Assembly (NCBI GenBank): GCA_023511625.1
Contig: JAIMBD010000006.1
Span: 1 to 64,000 of the forward strand
Length of the DNA stretch: 64,000 nucleotides
Direction: 5' to 3'
Source of the DNA: Bacillota bacterium
GTDB lineage: Bacteria; Bacillota; Sulfobacillia; Sulfobacillales; Sulfobacillaceae
Shown: positions 1-9,146 of the stretch, piece after piece
Numbering within the stretch: position 1 is the stretch's first letter
Layout of the letters: each line of letters begins with the position of its first letter
Notes under the pieces: model-generated
The model's input: only the letters and a program-made list of their open reading frames with translations
The model's database searches: none
Told to the model about the DNA's origin: nothing
Made by a program: the position numbers and the translations under genes

Positions 1-149
1 CGGTCAACCAGGTCGCACGACGATATAGTTTTCAAGGACCGACGACTGCCTTGCGACAGCACGGATGATGATAGCACGCGCCTTGCCGGTTTGCAAGTCG
101 CCGCCGCAAAAGTTTTTTGCACCCCTACCGCGTTGGCAGATCCGTCGGC
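1..149. other. Edge sequence without a recognisable gene
   Basis: The first 149 bases lie downstream of the minus-strand GH18 gene. I see no credible coding frame, tRNA or clear terminator here. A T-rich run at about 111-118 is the only departure from the GC-rich background. Confidence 0.4.
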
Positions 150-1277
150 TTACTGGAGGAAGTCCCAAATCCGCGGATCCTCGATGCCTAGCCGCCAGAG
201 CGCGATTCCGCGCAGTTCGTAGCCGGTCACGAGGCCAATCTTGCTTAAGAAGCTGGCCGTGTCTTCAAACCACACCGAATGGACGGTGCCGTTTTCGATA
301 TACACAAAATGATTGCCGCGGCTTTTCGGATCAAACTGCTTCTCTAGGGCCACCGCCTGCGGGTAGCTTAAGGCCACGGCCGAACCGTTCCCCGACCAGT
401 CGTAGCCGTACCCCGGCACGCCCAGGATCACCTTGGCGGGGGGAATGACCGAGATGGCGTAGGACAAGACTTGACGCACCCAGGACGGCGACGCAATCGG
501 ACCCGGCGGCCCACCCGACCAGTGCTGGTCGTAGGCCATGACCATCACCAAGTCTGCCGCCTGGCCCAAGGCGCGGTAGTCATAGGCTCCGGTCCAGGAG
601 TCGGCGGGCGCATCTTTCGTCTCGGCCGGGAGAGAGAGGGTCAACAAATAGCCGTAGTGGTGTAGGGTTTGAGCCAGATGGGCGACAAAGGTGCTCAAGG
701 CCTGACGGTCGTCGGGCGCGATACCCTCCCAATCCAGATTGATGCCGCCGAACCCCTCTTTCTGGCAGAGCGCGAGGATCTCCGCCGTGGCGCGCGCCTC
801 GGCCGCAGGATCTTGCAACAGGGCGTCCAACGCCTGAGCGTCCTGACTGCCCACCAACGCAAATACCCACAGGTGGTGGCGGCGCGCCCACTGCAACACG
901 TTGGCCTGTGCCGTACCGCTCACGGCGCCATTGGCGGCAACGGTATACCAGAACGGGATGAGGCCGCTTAAGACCCCTTGGTATCGCCGGAGGAACTGGA
1001 GCGACCCGGCCGGATCGCCGGGGTCGTAGAAGTAACCGAGGACCATCCCGCGCGGCAGCGCCAACGCCGGACTGGAGGGCTTCGGGCGAGGCGGCGAGGC
1101 CGCCTCCACCACGCGTGCTCGCGCCAAGAGCATCCGGTCCCACCGCAACGCCGAGAGACTCCCGATGGGCACCCGCTCCATGACGACCCACCAGGCCGTG
1201 CTCACCAGCAAGGCCGCGACCGCCAATCCCGCCCAACCGACTGCCAACTGCGCGATCCAATGGCCTCGCCTGTCCAT
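150..1277 (-). CDS. GH18-family glycosidase, YaaH-like spore/cell-wall hydrolase
   Basis: A 375-residue protein with an N-terminal membrane anchor or uncleaved signal (residues ~10-32) followed by a glycoside hydrolase 18 barrel. The GH18 signature is visible as GGINLDWE (177-184); the last Glu is the expected proton donor. Downstream, VMVMAYDQHW and GVPGYGYDW are typical late-barrel strands of the YaaH/CotH-like GH18 group, which act on N-acetylglucosamine-containing polymers in spore cortex or wall. There are no LysM repeats, unlike B. subtilis YaaH, so targeting probably relies on the N-terminal membrane segment. The ATG is preceded by GGGGAGGAGGAGGGC. The role in germination is inferred from the family and from the sporulation genes elsewhere in the window; another peptidoglycan or chitin-type substrate is possible. 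Confidence 0.8.
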   Translation of the reverse strand: MDRRGHWIAQLAVGWAGLAVAALLVSTAWWVVMERVPIGSLSALRWDRMLLARARVVEAASPPRPKPSSPALALPRGMVLGYFYDPGDPAGSLQFLRRYQGVLSGLIPFWYTVAANGAVSGTAQANVLQWARRHHLWVFALVGSQDAQALDALLQDPAAEARATAEILALCQKEGFGGINLDWEGIAPDDRQALSTFVAHLAQTLHHYGYLLTLSLPAETKDAPADSWTGAYDYRALGQAADLVMVMAYDQHWSGGPPGPIASPSWVRQVLSYAISVIPPAKVILGVPGYGYDWSGNGSAVALSYPQAVALEKQFDPKSRGNHFVYIENGTVHSVWFEDTASFLSKIGLVTGYELRGIALWRLGIEDPRIWDFLQ

Positions 1278-1394
1278 GTCCGCTGCCCTCCTCCTCCCCG
1301 AACCTATGCCGACCGGTCGCGGCCTAGACCGAGGCCCCAGACGGAGGGGCAGACTGCCCTGTGCCAGAAGGGCCGGGGCGATGCCCGGCCCGGT

Positions 1395-1877
1395 TTACCC
1401 GCCGTAATAAAATCCGGTCTCTGCCATGGCCAGCGGTTTTCCTTCGCGGAAGACCCCCGCCCCGACCACCTCGGCCAGGTAGACGCGGTGGTCACCGCCC
1501 CCGATGGACTGCCGGACGCGACACTCAAAGTAGCTCAAGGCGTCTTTGAGGACCGGGCAGCCGGTCTCGGCCCCCAACTCGAATTCGAGCTCGCCGAACT
1601 TGTTGCCCACGCGATGGGCCGGCCGGAAGAATTGCGTCGCGATGTCCTTCTGGCCGGTGGCCAACACCGAGACCGCAAAGACGCCGGTCTTCTCGATCGC
1701 CTCTTGCGAAGAGGTGCCTTCCTTGGCGGCGAGGACCACCAACGGAGGGTTGAAGGAGGTCTGGGTCAGCCAGTTGCCGGTAAACGCGTTGACTTCGCCC
1801 GCCTCATCGCGGACGCCGATGACATACAGTCCGTAGGTGATCCCCCTTAGGGCCGTCTTCTTGGCCGCTTCGTCCAT
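1395..1877 (-). CDS. Flavin reductase family protein (FMN-binding split barrel)
   Basis: About 160 residues, the usual size of the flavin reductase-like domain that binds FMN and either reduces it with NAD(P)H or serves an oxygenase partner. Visible hallmarks are the N-terminal TYGLYVIGV strand, the TGNWLTQTSF stretch that contacts FMN phosphate, the PPLVVLAAK strand, and a late GGGDHRVYLAEV segment like the GDH motif of the family. An upstream in-frame ATG would add 17 low-complexity residues. I chose the ATG at 1877 because AAGGAGGGCGCGGA sits just before it. The gene is monocistronic or first in line before GH18, and no oxygenase partner is adjacent, so the substrate is unknown. Confidence 0.8.
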   Translation of the reverse strand: MDEAAKKTALRGITYGLYVIGVRDEAGEVNAFTGNWLTQTSFNPPLVVLAAKEGTSSQEAIEKTGVFAVSVLATGQKDIATQFFRPAHRVGNKFGELEFELGAETGCPVLKDALSYFECRVRQSIGGGDHRVYLAEVVGAGVFREGKPLAMAETGFYYGG

Positions 1878-1988
1878 TCCGCGCCCTCCTTGTCCGTATC
1901 GCTCCGCGCCCCGTGCGGCCTCGGCCAACGCGCCGCCCGCGACCTTCGGGGGGCAGGTTTGCCGTCTTTAAGCATAGCACACGGCCGC

Positions 1989-4277
1989 TCACGGCCGGCT
2001 TTGGGATTGAGCCAGCGCCTGCAACAGGCGCTCCGGCGTCAAGGGAAGCTCCGTCAAGTGCACGCCGAAGGGTTTTAGCGCATCCTCCACGGCGGCGGTC
2101 AGGGCTGCGAGGGCCGGGATGGTTCCCGACTCGCCGGCCCCCTTGATGCCGAGCGGGTTGCGCGGCGACGGCGTCTCGCGATGCGCGATGCGCAGGGGCG
2201 GCATCTCGGTGGTGGTCGGCAAGGGATAGTCGAGAAACGTGGTGGTCAGAAGCTGCCCGTCCTCGCCGTAGCGCAGCTCTTCGAGCAAAACGGTCGAAAG
2301 CCCGAAAAGCACGCCCCCGTAGATCTGACCCTCCACCAACTTGGGGTTGAGCATGCGCCCGCAATCGTGGACCACGACGTAATCCAGCACCCGCACCTGC
2401 CCCGTGCGCGGGTCTACCTCCACCCAGCAGGCGTGACACCCACTCGAGTAGGTCGGGGCGGACTGGAAGTACGTCGTCGCCTCCAATCCCAAGGGCAGCG
2501 GCCCCTCCGGGCCCATGGGGATCGGCGTCAGGGGGTTGGCCCGGGCGGCGATGGCCTCCAGGGAGATCCGACGCTCAGGTACGCCGCGCACATAGGCGGC
2601 CCCGCCTTCCCACACCACATCCTCGGGGTCGGCCTCCAAAAGCCGCGCCGCCCACTCCACGATCTGGCGGCGCACCGCGATCGCGCTCTCGCGCACGGCG
2701 TTGCCCGCCAGCGTGGTGGCGCGGCTACCAAAGGTGCCGATGCCGAGCGGGATGTCGTCCGTGTCGCCCAACGCTACGCGAATGCGTTCGGGCGGAAGGT
2801 CCAAGACCTCGGCCGCCACCTGGGCGAACGCCGTTTCGTGGCCTTGACCTTGGGCCACCGCGCCCGAGTAGACCGTCACCTCGCCGTTGCCATCGACGCG
2901 GACCCGGGCTCCCTCGTATCCGCCACCCCCGGTGTCCTCCACGTTCATCGCCAACCCGATCCCGATCCATCGCCCTTCCTGGCGCGCAGCCTCGATGCGG
3001 GCCGCCGCCTGGTCCCATCCGGCCAACGCCAGCGCTTCTTCCAAGACCGCCGGGAAGTCGCCGCTGTCGTACACCACCCGCTCCGGCGACTCGATGCCGG
3101 TGGCGTAGGGGAAAGCGTCGGGGGGAATGAGGTTGCGGCGCCGCACCTCGGCGCGGTCTTGACCGACCGCCTCGGCCAGGCGGTCCATCATGCGCTCCAT
3201 CACAAAACAGCCCTGCGGTCGTCCGGCTCCCCGATAAGGACCGATGGGGGTTTTGTGGGTGCGCACCAATCGGCCCACGGCCTCTAGCGCCGGGAGGCGA
3301 TACGGCCCGGGGATGGTCATCGCCGTCCGCTGCATGACCGTCACGCCCCCCCGCACATAGGCTCCGTTGTCGACGACGAATCGGTCGCGCAGGGCCAAAA
3401 GACGGCCCTCGGCATCGGCCGCCAGTTCCACCTCGTGTACCTGCTCACGCTCGTGCTGCGTGGCCGCGAAGTGCTCCAACCGGTCTTCGATCCACCGCAC
3501 CGGCCGCACGAGGCGCATCGCCAGCCACGCTACCACCACCTCCTCCGGGTAGAGGCGGTTTTTGACCCCGAAACTACCGCCCACATCTGGCGTCCGCACC
3601 CGCACCTTGTCCTCGCTCAACCGCAAGCTCCGCGCCAGGCTTCGGCGCAGCTCGTGGGGCGACTGGGTAGTGGTCCACACCGTCACCCCGCTGCCATCAG
3701 GGTCGGGAATGGCCATCACGCCGCGGGTCTCGAGCGGCTGGGCAGTGGCGCGATGGATGACCAGCCGTTCTTGCACCACCACCGCCGCGCGGGCGAACTG
3801 GGCAGCCACGTCTCCGTAGCCGATGCGCCGCTCTGCGATGAGGTTCGGGCGCCCGGCCACCACGGTCGGTGCCCCTTCGGCCAAGGCCACCCGCACGTCG
3901 GTCACCACCGGCAAAGGGGTCCAATCCACGGCCACCGCCTCGACGCCGTCTTCGGCCGCGTAGCGGTCCTCTGCCACCACCACGGCAACCGGCTCCCCCA
4001 CGTAATGCACCGCCTGAAGGGCCAACGGCGGCTGTTCCGTGACCCCGAGCGCGATGTGCGGCGCCAAGTCGGCCCCGCTGAAGGCTGCTACCACCCCCGG
4101 CGTGCGGCGAGCGGGCTCCAGATCCACCCGGTTTATGGCCGCGTGGGCGTGGGGGGAGCGCACAAACGCGACGCTCACCAAGCCCGGCGCCGTAAGGTCG
4201 GCCACAAACCGTCCTCGGCCCGTCAACAGGCGCAGGTCCTCGATGCGGTCCCAGGCTTGTCCCACCCAATTTGCCAC
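1989..4277 (-). CDS. Xanthine dehydrogenase/CoxL-like molybdenum hydroxylase large subunit
   Basis: A 762-residue molybdopterin-binding subunit of the xanthine dehydrogenase family. It carries the Moco-binding GGSFGVK motif (233-239), the active-site loop PYRGAGRP (347-354) and the C-terminal GAGESG (713-718) whose Glu716 is the family's catalytic base. The loop matches the AYRGAGR type of 'form II' CoxL-like enzymes and not the AYxCSFR loop of true CO dehydrogenase, so CO oxidation is unlikely; an aldehyde or N-heterocycle is a better guess. The GTG at 4277 follows AGGAGG by 7 bases; the frame stays open far upstream only as a shadow of the permease gene. The 2Fe-2S and FAD subunits are not adjacent, so this is an orphan subunit. 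It probably forms a unit with the permease and SCP2 genes upstream. Confidence 0.85.
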   Translation of the reverse strand: MANWVGQAWDRIEDLRLLTGRGRFVADLTAPGLVSVAFVRSPHAHAAINRVDLEPARRTPGVVAAFSGADLAPHIALGVTEQPPLALQAVHYVGEPVAVVVAEDRYAAEDGVEAVAVDWTPLPVVTDVRVALAEGAPTVVAGRPNLIAERRIGYGDVAAQFARAAVVVQERLVIHRATAQPLETRGVMAIPDPDGSGVTVWTTTQSPHELRRSLARSLRLSEDKVRVRTPDVGGSFGVKNRLYPEEVVVAWLAMRLVRPVRWIEDRLEHFAATQHEREQVHEVELAADAEGRLLALRDRFVVDNGAYVRGGVTVMQRTAMTIPGPYRLPALEAVGRLVRTHKTPIGPYRGAGRPQGCFVMERMMDRLAEAVGQDRAEVRRRNLIPPDAFPYATGIESPERVVYDSGDFPAVLEEALALAGWDQAAARIEAARQEGRWIGIGLAMNVEDTGGGGYEGARVRVDGNGEVTVYSGAVAQGQGHETAFAQVAAEVLDLPPERIRVALGDTDDIPLGIGTFGSRATTLAGNAVRESAIAVRRQIVEWAARLLEADPEDVVWEGGAAYVRGVPERRISLEAIAARANPLTPIPMGPEGPLPLGLEATTYFQSAPTYSSGCHACWVEVDPRTGQVRVLDYVVVHDCGRMLNPKLVEGQIYGGVLFGLSTVLLEELRYGEDGQLLTTTFLDYPLPTTTEMPPLRIAHRETPSPRNPLGIKGAGESGTIPALAALTAAVEDALKPFGVHLTELPLTPERLLQALAQSQSRP

Positions 4278-4312
4278 CCCAGCTCCTCCTCTCTCCCTCG
4301 TGGGATCCGGCG

Positions 4313-5656
4313 TCAGGACGGCTCGCCCCACGTGCGCTCCCGGACCGCCCCCAGGTGGGGGACGCCCCAGCGCACGTATCCCAACGCCGCCCCGATCAGT
4401 CCGCCCATGACCACAAGCGGCCAGGGCACAGCGCTCGGCCCGGTCGTCAACGCACCGAACCCCAAAAAGAGGTACACCACGCCAAACCCTGCGATGGCCC
4501 AGGTCCCGCCCCAGGCCCGATAGGGGCGCAGGCGGGTGGCCTCTTTCCGGCGCAGGCGGATGACCAACAGGGCACTTACGGCGTACATGAATGATTCCAC
4601 GGCGGCACCGGTGTTCACCAGAAATTGATACCGGGCCGTCGCCACCACCACCACAGCGATGGCCAGAGCCAGCACCGTCAACCCGATCAAGGCGCGCCCC
4701 GGCACCAAGTGCTGGTTGAGCCGGGCCCAACTGCGGGGCAAGGTGCGTTCCCGGGCCAAGGCGTAAACAAACCGGGAGGCGGTGGCGAGGCCGCCGTTGA
4801 ACGTGGTCCCGGCCGTGGTCAAGGTCATGGCCATCATCCACCAGTATCCCACGCCGCCCATGGCTTCGCGCCCAACCCACAACTGCGGCGCCAGGCTTTG
4901 GCCCAGAGCCCCGGCGCCAGGGGATAAGGCCTCGATCGCGGCGGTAAACAGCGCGAAGGCCAAGGCCACCACGCCGAGGGCGATCAGCATCCCGCGGGGG
5001 ATGGCCCGCGCATCGCGGAACTCCTCCGCCAAGGGCGTGACCCATTCAAACCCGACGTAGATGAAGACGCCGACCGCCACTGCCTGCCAAAACCCGCCGG
5101 TGGCCGGACCGGCTGCCGCAGCCGGGGCCGCCAGCGGGTGATGCCACAGCACCAGGGCCGAAAACACCACCAGCGTAGCCAAAAGCGCCAGCGCGTTCAA
5201 ATCCTGAATCCAACCCGCGATGCGGATGCCGCGCAGGTTGGCGGCGCTGATGACCCCGAGCAGCACCGCCACCACGGCCATCCCGGGAATTCCAGGCACC
5301 GCCTGGGAAAACGCCTTCGCCAAGACGAAGGCATCGGCCCCCATCACCAACAGGACCGTGCTGGCGTAGACCAGCGACCCCACGCGCGCCACCTGGTCTC
5401 CCAAAGCACGGCCCATCCAGACCCGAATCGCCGCCGACGTGGGGTACATCCCGGAGAGTTCGGCGAAGTTGCTCGCTGCCCCCACGATCAAAAGTCCTGC
5501 CACGGCGATGGCCACCCACGCCCAGCGGCCCGCCGCCAGTTGGGCGACTTCCACCGCCGCCAAAAAGTTGACCGCCGCCGAGGCCAGTCCGGCACTAGTG
5601 GAGACGGCCGTCCTCAGCGGCAGGATGCGCTTGAGTCCCCCCGGCGCACCCGCCAT
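4313..5656 (-). CDS. APC-superfamily amino acid permease
   Basis: A 447-residue polytopic membrane protein with about 12 hydrophobic segments, the size and layout of APC amino acid/polyamine/organocation transporters. The N-terminal helix region (TAVSTSAGLASAAVNFLA) and the ISAANLRGIRIAGWIQD stretch resemble helices 1 and 5 of the family. The reading frame begins one base after the stop of the SCP2-like gene and ends 35 bases before the molybdenum hydroxylase start, so the three are probably cotranscribed. That context suggests uptake of a substrate handled by the hydroxylase, but nothing in the sequence identifies it. Confidence 0.85.
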   Translation of the reverse strand: MAGAPGGLKRILPLRTAVSTSAGLASAAVNFLAAVEVAQLAAGRWAWVAIAVAGLLIVGAASNFAELSGMYPTSAAIRVWMGRALGDQVARVGSLVYASTVLLVMGADAFVLAKAFSQAVPGIPGMAVVAVLLGVISAANLRGIRIAGWIQDLNALALLATLVVFSALVLWHHPLAAPAAAAGPATGGFWQAVAVGVFIYVGFEWVTPLAEEFRDARAIPRGMLIALGVVALAFALFTAAIEALSPGAGALGQSLAPQLWVGREAMGGVGYWWMMAMTLTTAGTTFNGGLATASRFVYALARERTLPRSWARLNQHLVPGRALIGLTVLALAIAVVVVATARYQFLVNTGAAVESFMYAVSALLVIRLRRKEATRLRPYRAWGGTWAIAGFGVVYLFLGFGALTTGPSAVPWPLVVMGGLIGAALGYVRWGVPHLGAVRERTWGEPS

Positions 5657-5657
5657 C

Positions 5658-6035
5658 TCACTCCCCCCAAACCATCAGGGTGATGATATCGAGGCGCAGG
5701 AGGTCGTCGGCCTGTCCTCGCACCAAAAGGTCGCCTCGGTTGTACGGATCGGTGGGCGCCATGCGGCCGGCGAACACCGCCTCCAAGATGGCCCGAGGCG
5801 CCTCGACCTCCAAGTCCGGTTCGCGCCCGCCTTCGTCGGGCTGCCAGCTCAGTCGCCCCGCTTGACACCGAATCCAGTGGCGGTCGCCTTCGGGACTGAG
5901 GATCGCGACCAGCCGCTCCCAGTCCCGGTTCATCGCCACGAGTTTCGGATTTTGGTTGCAGGCAGCGCAGAACGCGCGCAGCACCGCCGCGAGGTCGCTC
6001 TCCGAATTCGATGGTGGCTCCATCTCACGCATCAT
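5658..6035 (-). CDS. SCP2-like sterol-carrier-fold protein
   Basis: 125 residues. The ending resembles SCP-2 domains: a GREPDLEVEAP strand, then AILEAVFAGRMAPTDPYNRG (a fit to the 'L.G..dp..a...G.l...Gd' region) and LLVRGQADDLLRLDIITL. SCP2 domains form a hydrophobic tunnel that binds lipids or acyl chains. In bacteria they occur alone or fused to acetyltransferases, usually with unknown ligands. The start overlaps the end of the upstream gene by 11 bases and the stop is one base from the permease start, so it sits inside a tight operon. There is no signal peptide, so it is expected to be cytosolic. Confidence 0.6.
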   Translation of the reverse strand: MMREMEPPSNSESDLAAVLRAFCAACNQNPKLVAMNRDWERLVAILSPEGDRHWIRCQAGRLSWQPDEGGREPDLEVEAPRAILEAVFAGRMAPTDPYNRGDLLVRGQADDLLRLDIITLMVWGE

Positions 6036-6960
6036 GGTCGCTCCGCGTTTCTCCTAACCACAGCCACTCGTAGTGCAACGGCACCGTCCGAACGCGCTCC
6101 GCCCACGCCGGATCCTCGGCGGTGATGCCCAACACGGCCACCAGCGCCGCCTCCAAGAGGTTGGTGCCGAAGGTGCGCCCGCCCAATTGCGGCGTGGTGG
6201 TGGCGACCCACGCCACTCCCCGCGCCTGCATGGCCTTGAGGTCTTCGGCCGTGGTGGTGTTGGTGAGGATGCCCTTTCCGTCTAGCCGTTCCGGCCAAAA
6301 GCGGCGAATGAGGTGAAAGTCGCCGGCCACCACGGCGGCCTCGGCAAAATACCGCGCATAGCGGACATCGGGGGGACGGCGCTGGGCATCCCCAACCGGG
6401 TACAGCTCGGCCGCCGGTCGGGACACGTATTGCGGCAACAGCTCTCGCCCGATCTTCACCAGTTCCGCGCGGCTTTCGATAGGGTAGTCGATGCCGGCAA
6501 CAAACAGCAGGTCGCCCGCCACCACCGAATACCCAAGGCGGTAGAACGCCTCGGCCATCCCGAACCGGTCGAGGGCCGAGACCATCAACACCGGCTGGGA
6601 GGGGGTGATCCGGCCCCGGCGGTGCAAATCTTCCACCACCCACCGCTCCCAGGTGTCCTTGATCCCGCTGCCGTCGACCACCGGCGTGCGCTGCGCCTGG
6701 CGGGCCAGGTCGGCACCGTCTCGAAGTTCGTAGCGTACGCCGTCGAGGACCACCCAGCGATCGATCCCGCCCAAGCCGATCGCGTCCACCTGGCCATCCA
6801 GCTCCCGGATCCAGGCCCGGGCGCGCTCGAGGTCGCCGTCGCTGCCCCGCCGCTCCACGACCACCCGCTGGCCCAAAAGTTCCCACTCGGCGCGGTGGTC
6901 GCGGTGAGAGGAGCCGAGGCTCACTCCCACCACCCGCTTGTGCGCGCCAGGCACGGTCAC
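6025..6960 (-). CDS. Conserved protein of unknown function
   Basis: A 311-residue soluble protein beginning KRVVGVSLGSSHRDH, followed by AIGLGGIDRW and TPVVDGSGIKDTWERW. I associate this pattern with a conserved family that databases sometimes label 'quinate 5-dehydrogenase', but I see no shikimate/quinate dehydrogenase catalytic Lys-Asp pair and do not support that name. Stretches such as ILTNTTTAEDLKAM and GVAWVATTTPQLGGRTFG suggest an alpha/beta nucleotide- or sugar-binding fold. Its ATG overlaps the lysS stop by 4 bases and its end overlaps the SCP2 gene, so it is translationally coupled to both. Function unknown. Confidence 0.6.
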   Translation of the reverse strand: MTVPGAHKRVVGVSLGSSHRDHRAEWELLGQRVVVERRGSDGDLERARAWIRELDGQVDAIGLGGIDRWVVLDGVRYELRDGADLARQAQRTPVVDGSGIKDTWERWVVEDLHRRGRITPSQPVLMVSALDRFGMAEAFYRLGYSVVAGDLLFVAGIDYPIESRAELVKIGRELLPQYVSRPAAELYPVGDAQRRPPDVRYARYFAEAAVVAGDFHLIRRFWPERLDGKGILTNTTTAEDLKAMQARGVAWVATTTPQLGGRTFGTNLLEAALVAVLGITAEDPAWAERVRTVPLHYEWLWLGETRSDHDA

Positions 6961-8456
6961 GCCTCGGGCCGGCCCGCCGGAAGGGGGCGCAGAGTCGGAA
7001 AGAGGATGACGTCCCGAATCGACGGGCTGTCGGTCAACAGCATGACCAACCGGTCGATCCCGAGCCCGAGGCCCCCCGTCGGCGGCATGGCGTGTTCCAG
7101 CGCCACCAGGAAGTCTTCGTCGAACGGATGCGCCTCTTCGTTGCCGGCCAGCCGCTGATTTTGCTGTTCGACAAACCGCTGGCGCTGGTCTAGGGGATCG
7201 TTCAACTCCGAAAAGGCGTTGGCCAGCTCGCGCCCGGCCACGAACAATTCAAAGCGCTCGCTCAGGTGCGGATGCTCTGGGTCGCGCTTGGCCAAGGGCG
7301 AAATTTGAACCGGATGGTGCCACAGGAACGTCGGTTGGACCAATTCCGGCTCGATCAGCACCGACACGATCTTGTCCATCACTTGCGCGTGGTAAAATCC
7401 GCGGTCCACCGTGATCCCCAGGCGCGCCGCCAAGCGGTGTGCGTCGGCCGTGGTTTCCACCTCCTGCCACCGCACGCCCGTCTTCTCGTACAGGCGCTCC
7501 TCCAGGTCGACGCGGCGGTAGGGCGGAGTAAAGTCGAGCCGCTGTCCCTGGTACTCGATGACCAGTGACCCCTTGATCTCCAACAGCAAGGCCGGCAACA
7601 TCTCTTCGATCAGCCGCATCATGGCCTCGTAATCCACGTAGGCTTGATACAGCTCAAGCATCGTGAATTCCGGGTTGTGGCGGGTCGAAATTCCCTCGTT
7701 GCGAAACACCCGCCCGATCTCGAACACTTTTTCGAATCCGCCCACGATCAGCCGCTTTAGGTGCAGTTCCAGCGCCACGCGCAAGAACAGCTCCATGTCC
7801 AGGGCGTTGTGGTGGGTGCGAAAAGGGCGGGCCTCGGTCCCGCCTGCGAGCGGCAGCAAGACGGGCGTCTCGACCTCCATAAACCCCCTCCGGTCGAGAA
7901 ACTCCCGGATGAACCGAATAGTCCGCGAACGGACGGCGAAGGTCTCCCGCACCTCGGGGTTGACCAAAAGGTCCAGGTAGCGCTGGCGATAGCGCAGGTC
8001 GACATCGCGCAGGCCATGCCACTTGTCCGGCAATTCCCGAAGACTCTTGCTCAAGATCTCAAACCCGTCGGCCTCGACGCTGACTTCGCCCCGCCGGGTG
8101 CGGAAGACCGTGCCCGAGATCCCCAGGATATCCCCGAGGTCCACCAATTCGAAGACCTGCCACGCCCGCGCCCCGAGGCCGTCGGCGCGCAGGTGGCACT
8201 GAATGCGCCCGGTCTCATCGAAAAGGTCTACAAAGGCCGCCTGCCCGTGATGGCGAATGGCCATCACCCGGCCCGCTACCCGCACCGGCTGCCCTTCCAA
8301 CCGCTCAAATTCCGCGTGAATGGTGGCACTCTTGTGCGTCACCGGATAGGTGGTGGGGCGATAGGGGTCTACCCCCATGGCGCGCAATCGCCGCAGTTTC
8401 TCCAGCCGCACCTCGCGCGGATCGTACCCGCCTGTGGTCCCGTTGGGATTTCCCAC
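6957..8456 (-). CDS. lysS: Lysyl-tRNA synthetase, class II
   Basis: Charges tRNA-Lys with lysine in the cytosol. The N-terminal OB-fold anticodon-binding domain (VRVAGRVMAIRHHGQAAFVD) is followed by the class II catalytic core: motif 2 as FEIGRVFRNEGISTRHNPEF and motif 3 as GLGLGIDRLVMLLT. The length (~499 residues) is normal. A GTG at 8504 overlaps the greA stop and would add 16 residues with no family likeness. GGGAGG lies 6 bases before a TTG (8459) and 9 before a GTG (8456), so I place the start there. It follows greA directly, as in many Bacillota where dusB, greA and lysS are neighbours. Confidence 0.95.
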   Translation of the reverse strand: MGNPNGTTGGYDPREVRLEKLRRLRAMGVDPYRPTTYPVTHKSATIHAEFERLEGQPVRVAGRVMAIRHHGQAAFVDLFDETGRIQCHLRADGLGARAWQVFELVDLGDILGISGTVFRTRRGEVSVEADGFEILSKSLRELPDKWHGLRDVDLRYRQRYLDLLVNPEVRETFAVRSRTIRFIREFLDRRGFMEVETPVLLPLAGGTEARPFRTHHNALDMELFLRVALELHLKRLIVGGFEKVFEIGRVFRNEGISTRHNPEFTMLELYQAYVDYEAMMRLIEEMLPALLLEIKGSLVIEYQGQRLDFTPPYRRVDLEERLYEKTGVRWQEVETTADAHRLAARLGITVDRGFYHAQVMDKIVSVLIEPELVQPTFLWHHPVQISPLAKRDPEHPHLSERFELFVAGRELANAFSELNDPLDQRQRFVEQQNQRLAGNEEAHPFDEDFLVALEHAMPPTGGLGLGIDRLVMLLTDSPSIRDVILFPTLRPLPAGRPEA

Positions 8457-8500
8457 CAACGCCGTCCTCCCGTCTCGCCCTTGGCTCGGGACCGCGCCCC

Positions 8501-9001
8501 TCACCGGATCGCGATCACCTGATACCGAATCTTGCCCGCCGGCGCGTTGACCTCGACCACGTCGCCTACCCGTACGCCCATCAGGGCCTTGCCCACCGGC
8601 GATTCGTTGGAGATCCGGTTCTTGCTGGGATCGGCCTCGGCCGCGCCGACAATATCGTACTGCTCCTCGATGTCCTCGTCCAAATCGCGCACCGTGACCC
8701 GCGACCCGATGTGCACCGTGGTGGGATCCTCCTTGTCCGAATCGACCACCCGCGCCTGCCGCAGCATCTTCTCGAGGGTCTGGATTCGCCCTTCCACGAA
8801 GGCCTGTTCATTTTTGGCGTCTTCGTATTCGGAGTTCTCGGAAATGTCCCCGAACTCCCGCGCCGTCTTGATCCGTTCGGCCACTTCCATGCGCTTGACC
8901 GTCTTCAGGTATTCGAGTTCGGCCTCCAGCTTCTTCAAACCCTCGGCCGACACCAACAGTTCGCGCTCGTTCAAACCCGATCCCTTCTTTCCCCCTGGCA
9001 T
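8501..9001 (-). CDS. greA: Transcription elongation factor GreA
   Basis: A 166-residue GreA that rescues backtracked RNA polymerase by stimulating transcript cleavage in the secondary channel. The N-terminal coiled coil carries the catalytic tip GDISENSEYEDAK with its acidic pair, and the C-terminal FKBP-like domain ends with NESPVGKALMGVRVGDVVEV. The length is close to the usual ~158. The first residues (MPGGKKGSG) are atypical, so an in-frame TTG at about residue 10 is an alternative start. The gene ends four bases into the longest possible lysS frame. Confidence 0.95.
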   Translation of the reverse strand: MPGGKKGSGLNERELLVSAEGLKKLEAELEYLKTVKRMEVAERIKTAREFGDISENSEYEDAKNEQAFVEGRIQTLEKMLRQARVVDSDKEDPTTVHIGSRVTVRDLDEDIEEQYDIVGAAEADPSKNRISNESPVGKALMGVRVGDVVEVNAPAGKIRYQVIAIR

Positions 9002-9146
9002 CGTCGCACCGGTACCGGATAGACGGCAAAAGAGTTCGACATCGGTCCCGCATCTCCCTGCTGTGCGCGACCGCGCCGCCTCTTGAGCTCCGGCGCTCTC
9101 GATCCCCCATATGAATGCGGGCCCGGTTCCATTCCCCGGAGTGCAC

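Noticed and set aside
4278-5045. N-terminal extension of the molybdenum hydroxylase frame to 1018 residues
   Set aside because: The extra 256 residues are the alternate frame of the permease gene; a GTG with AGGAGG at 4277 gives a normal N-terminus.
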